Of a DNA stretch of 50,776 nucleotides, positions 50,671 through 50,776 are shown piece after piece; positions within the stretch are counted from its first letter, which is position 1, and each line of letters opens with the position of its first letter. The notes under the pieces are model-generated. The model was not told the origin of the DNA and did no database searches. It saw only the letters and a program-made list of their open reading frames with translations. This DNA is from DATLZC01 sp037444005 (GTDB lineage Bacteria; Chloroflexota; Dehalococcoidia; DSTF01; JACRBR01): assembly GCA_037444005.1 (NCBI GenBank), contig JBBING010000009.1, forward strand, positions 1 through 50,776. Direction: 5' to 3'. The translations under genes and the position numbers were made by a program.

Positions 50671-50697
50671 GCGGGACCATCATAGGGTGGGTCCCGC
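50671..50697 (-). promoter_or_regulatory. pepA: pepA promoter inside an inverted repeat
   Basis: Minus-strand TATGAT (50679-50684) lies in the 11-nt centre of an 8-bp inverted repeat (GCGGGACC, 50671-50678 / GGTCCCGC, 50690-50697). This could be an operator over the -10 region. The remaining 50698-50776 show no gene. Confidence 0.45.
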
Positions 50698-50776
50698 GGC
50701 CGGGCAACGAGGCACCGAGGGCGGACGGCGTCTCAAAGATTCATGGTAGGGAAGGCTTGGTGTGGTGGAGTATGCC

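Overview
This window is very GC-rich (around 70% by eye), densely coded bacterial chromosome. The mix is a complete-looking DnaA, GyrB, RNase Y, PyrG, ObgE, MurA and MreB together with a tungsten-type aldehyde:ferredoxin oxidoreductase, a DUF1786 protein, a TldD/TldE pair, XdhC proteins, a family III CoA-transferase and a tandem acyl-CoA dehydrogenase array. That combination, the frequent GTG starts and the dispersed palindromes with the text 'ATGCTGAGGAGGCC' suggest a Chloroflexota-like or other deep-branching GC-rich lineage. The assignment is inference; there is no rRNA or tRNA in the window to settle it. I see no CRISPR array, transposase or prophage.

Layout. 1-2460 (minus): aerotolerance-type (Bat) von Willebrand operon. 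2556-3182: SufR-like Fe-S winged-helix regulator. 3183-5444: proA between two inverted ~195-bp repeats and several paired palindromes. 5373-5540: strong promoter with SOS-box-like sites driving a 31-residue membrane peptide. 5597-8089: DUF1786 protein, a degenerate PD-(D/E)XK-like protein and a stand-alone diiron/metallo-beta-lactamase protein. 8293-13010: divergent murA and mreB, an M20 amidohydrolase and nagA. 13127-17670 (minus): rny, then the pyrG / membrane protein / transaldolase operon. 17829-20063: a MoaD/ThiS-like protein divergent from an AOR-family oxidoreductase. 20162-28313: a TetR regulator and six acyl-CoA dehydrogenase genes. 28404-32800 (minus): tldD, an EthD-domain gene and tldE, preceded by a CoA-transferase. 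33066-38455 (minus): two XdhC genes, an AhpD-like protein, YchF-like GTPase, Nudix, HhH-GPD glycosylase, TrmO and SfsA. 38650-41760: gyrB, a hypothetical and a methyltransferase. 41763-45072 (minus): nadD, obgE, dnaA. 45525-47509: coaX and coaBC. 47506-50637 (minus): MFS transporter, a small protein and leucyl aminopeptidase.

The most interesting system is the acyl-CoA dehydrogenase array. Five consecutive FadE26/ChsE4-like subunits keep an internal Glu in LDFERS but have Gly where the usual C-terminal catalytic Glu sits. They are followed by one FadE27/ChsE5-like partner that carries the complementary QFGRPIGSF and IHGGIG elements. This looks like a set of interchangeable alpha subunits sharing one beta subunit. 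The array is led by a promoter whose perfect operator palindrome contains the stop codon of the TetR gene. Other points of note are the Cys-to-Asp MurA (predicted fosfomycin-insensitive), the SOS-like small membrane peptide, and the inverted repeats around proA.
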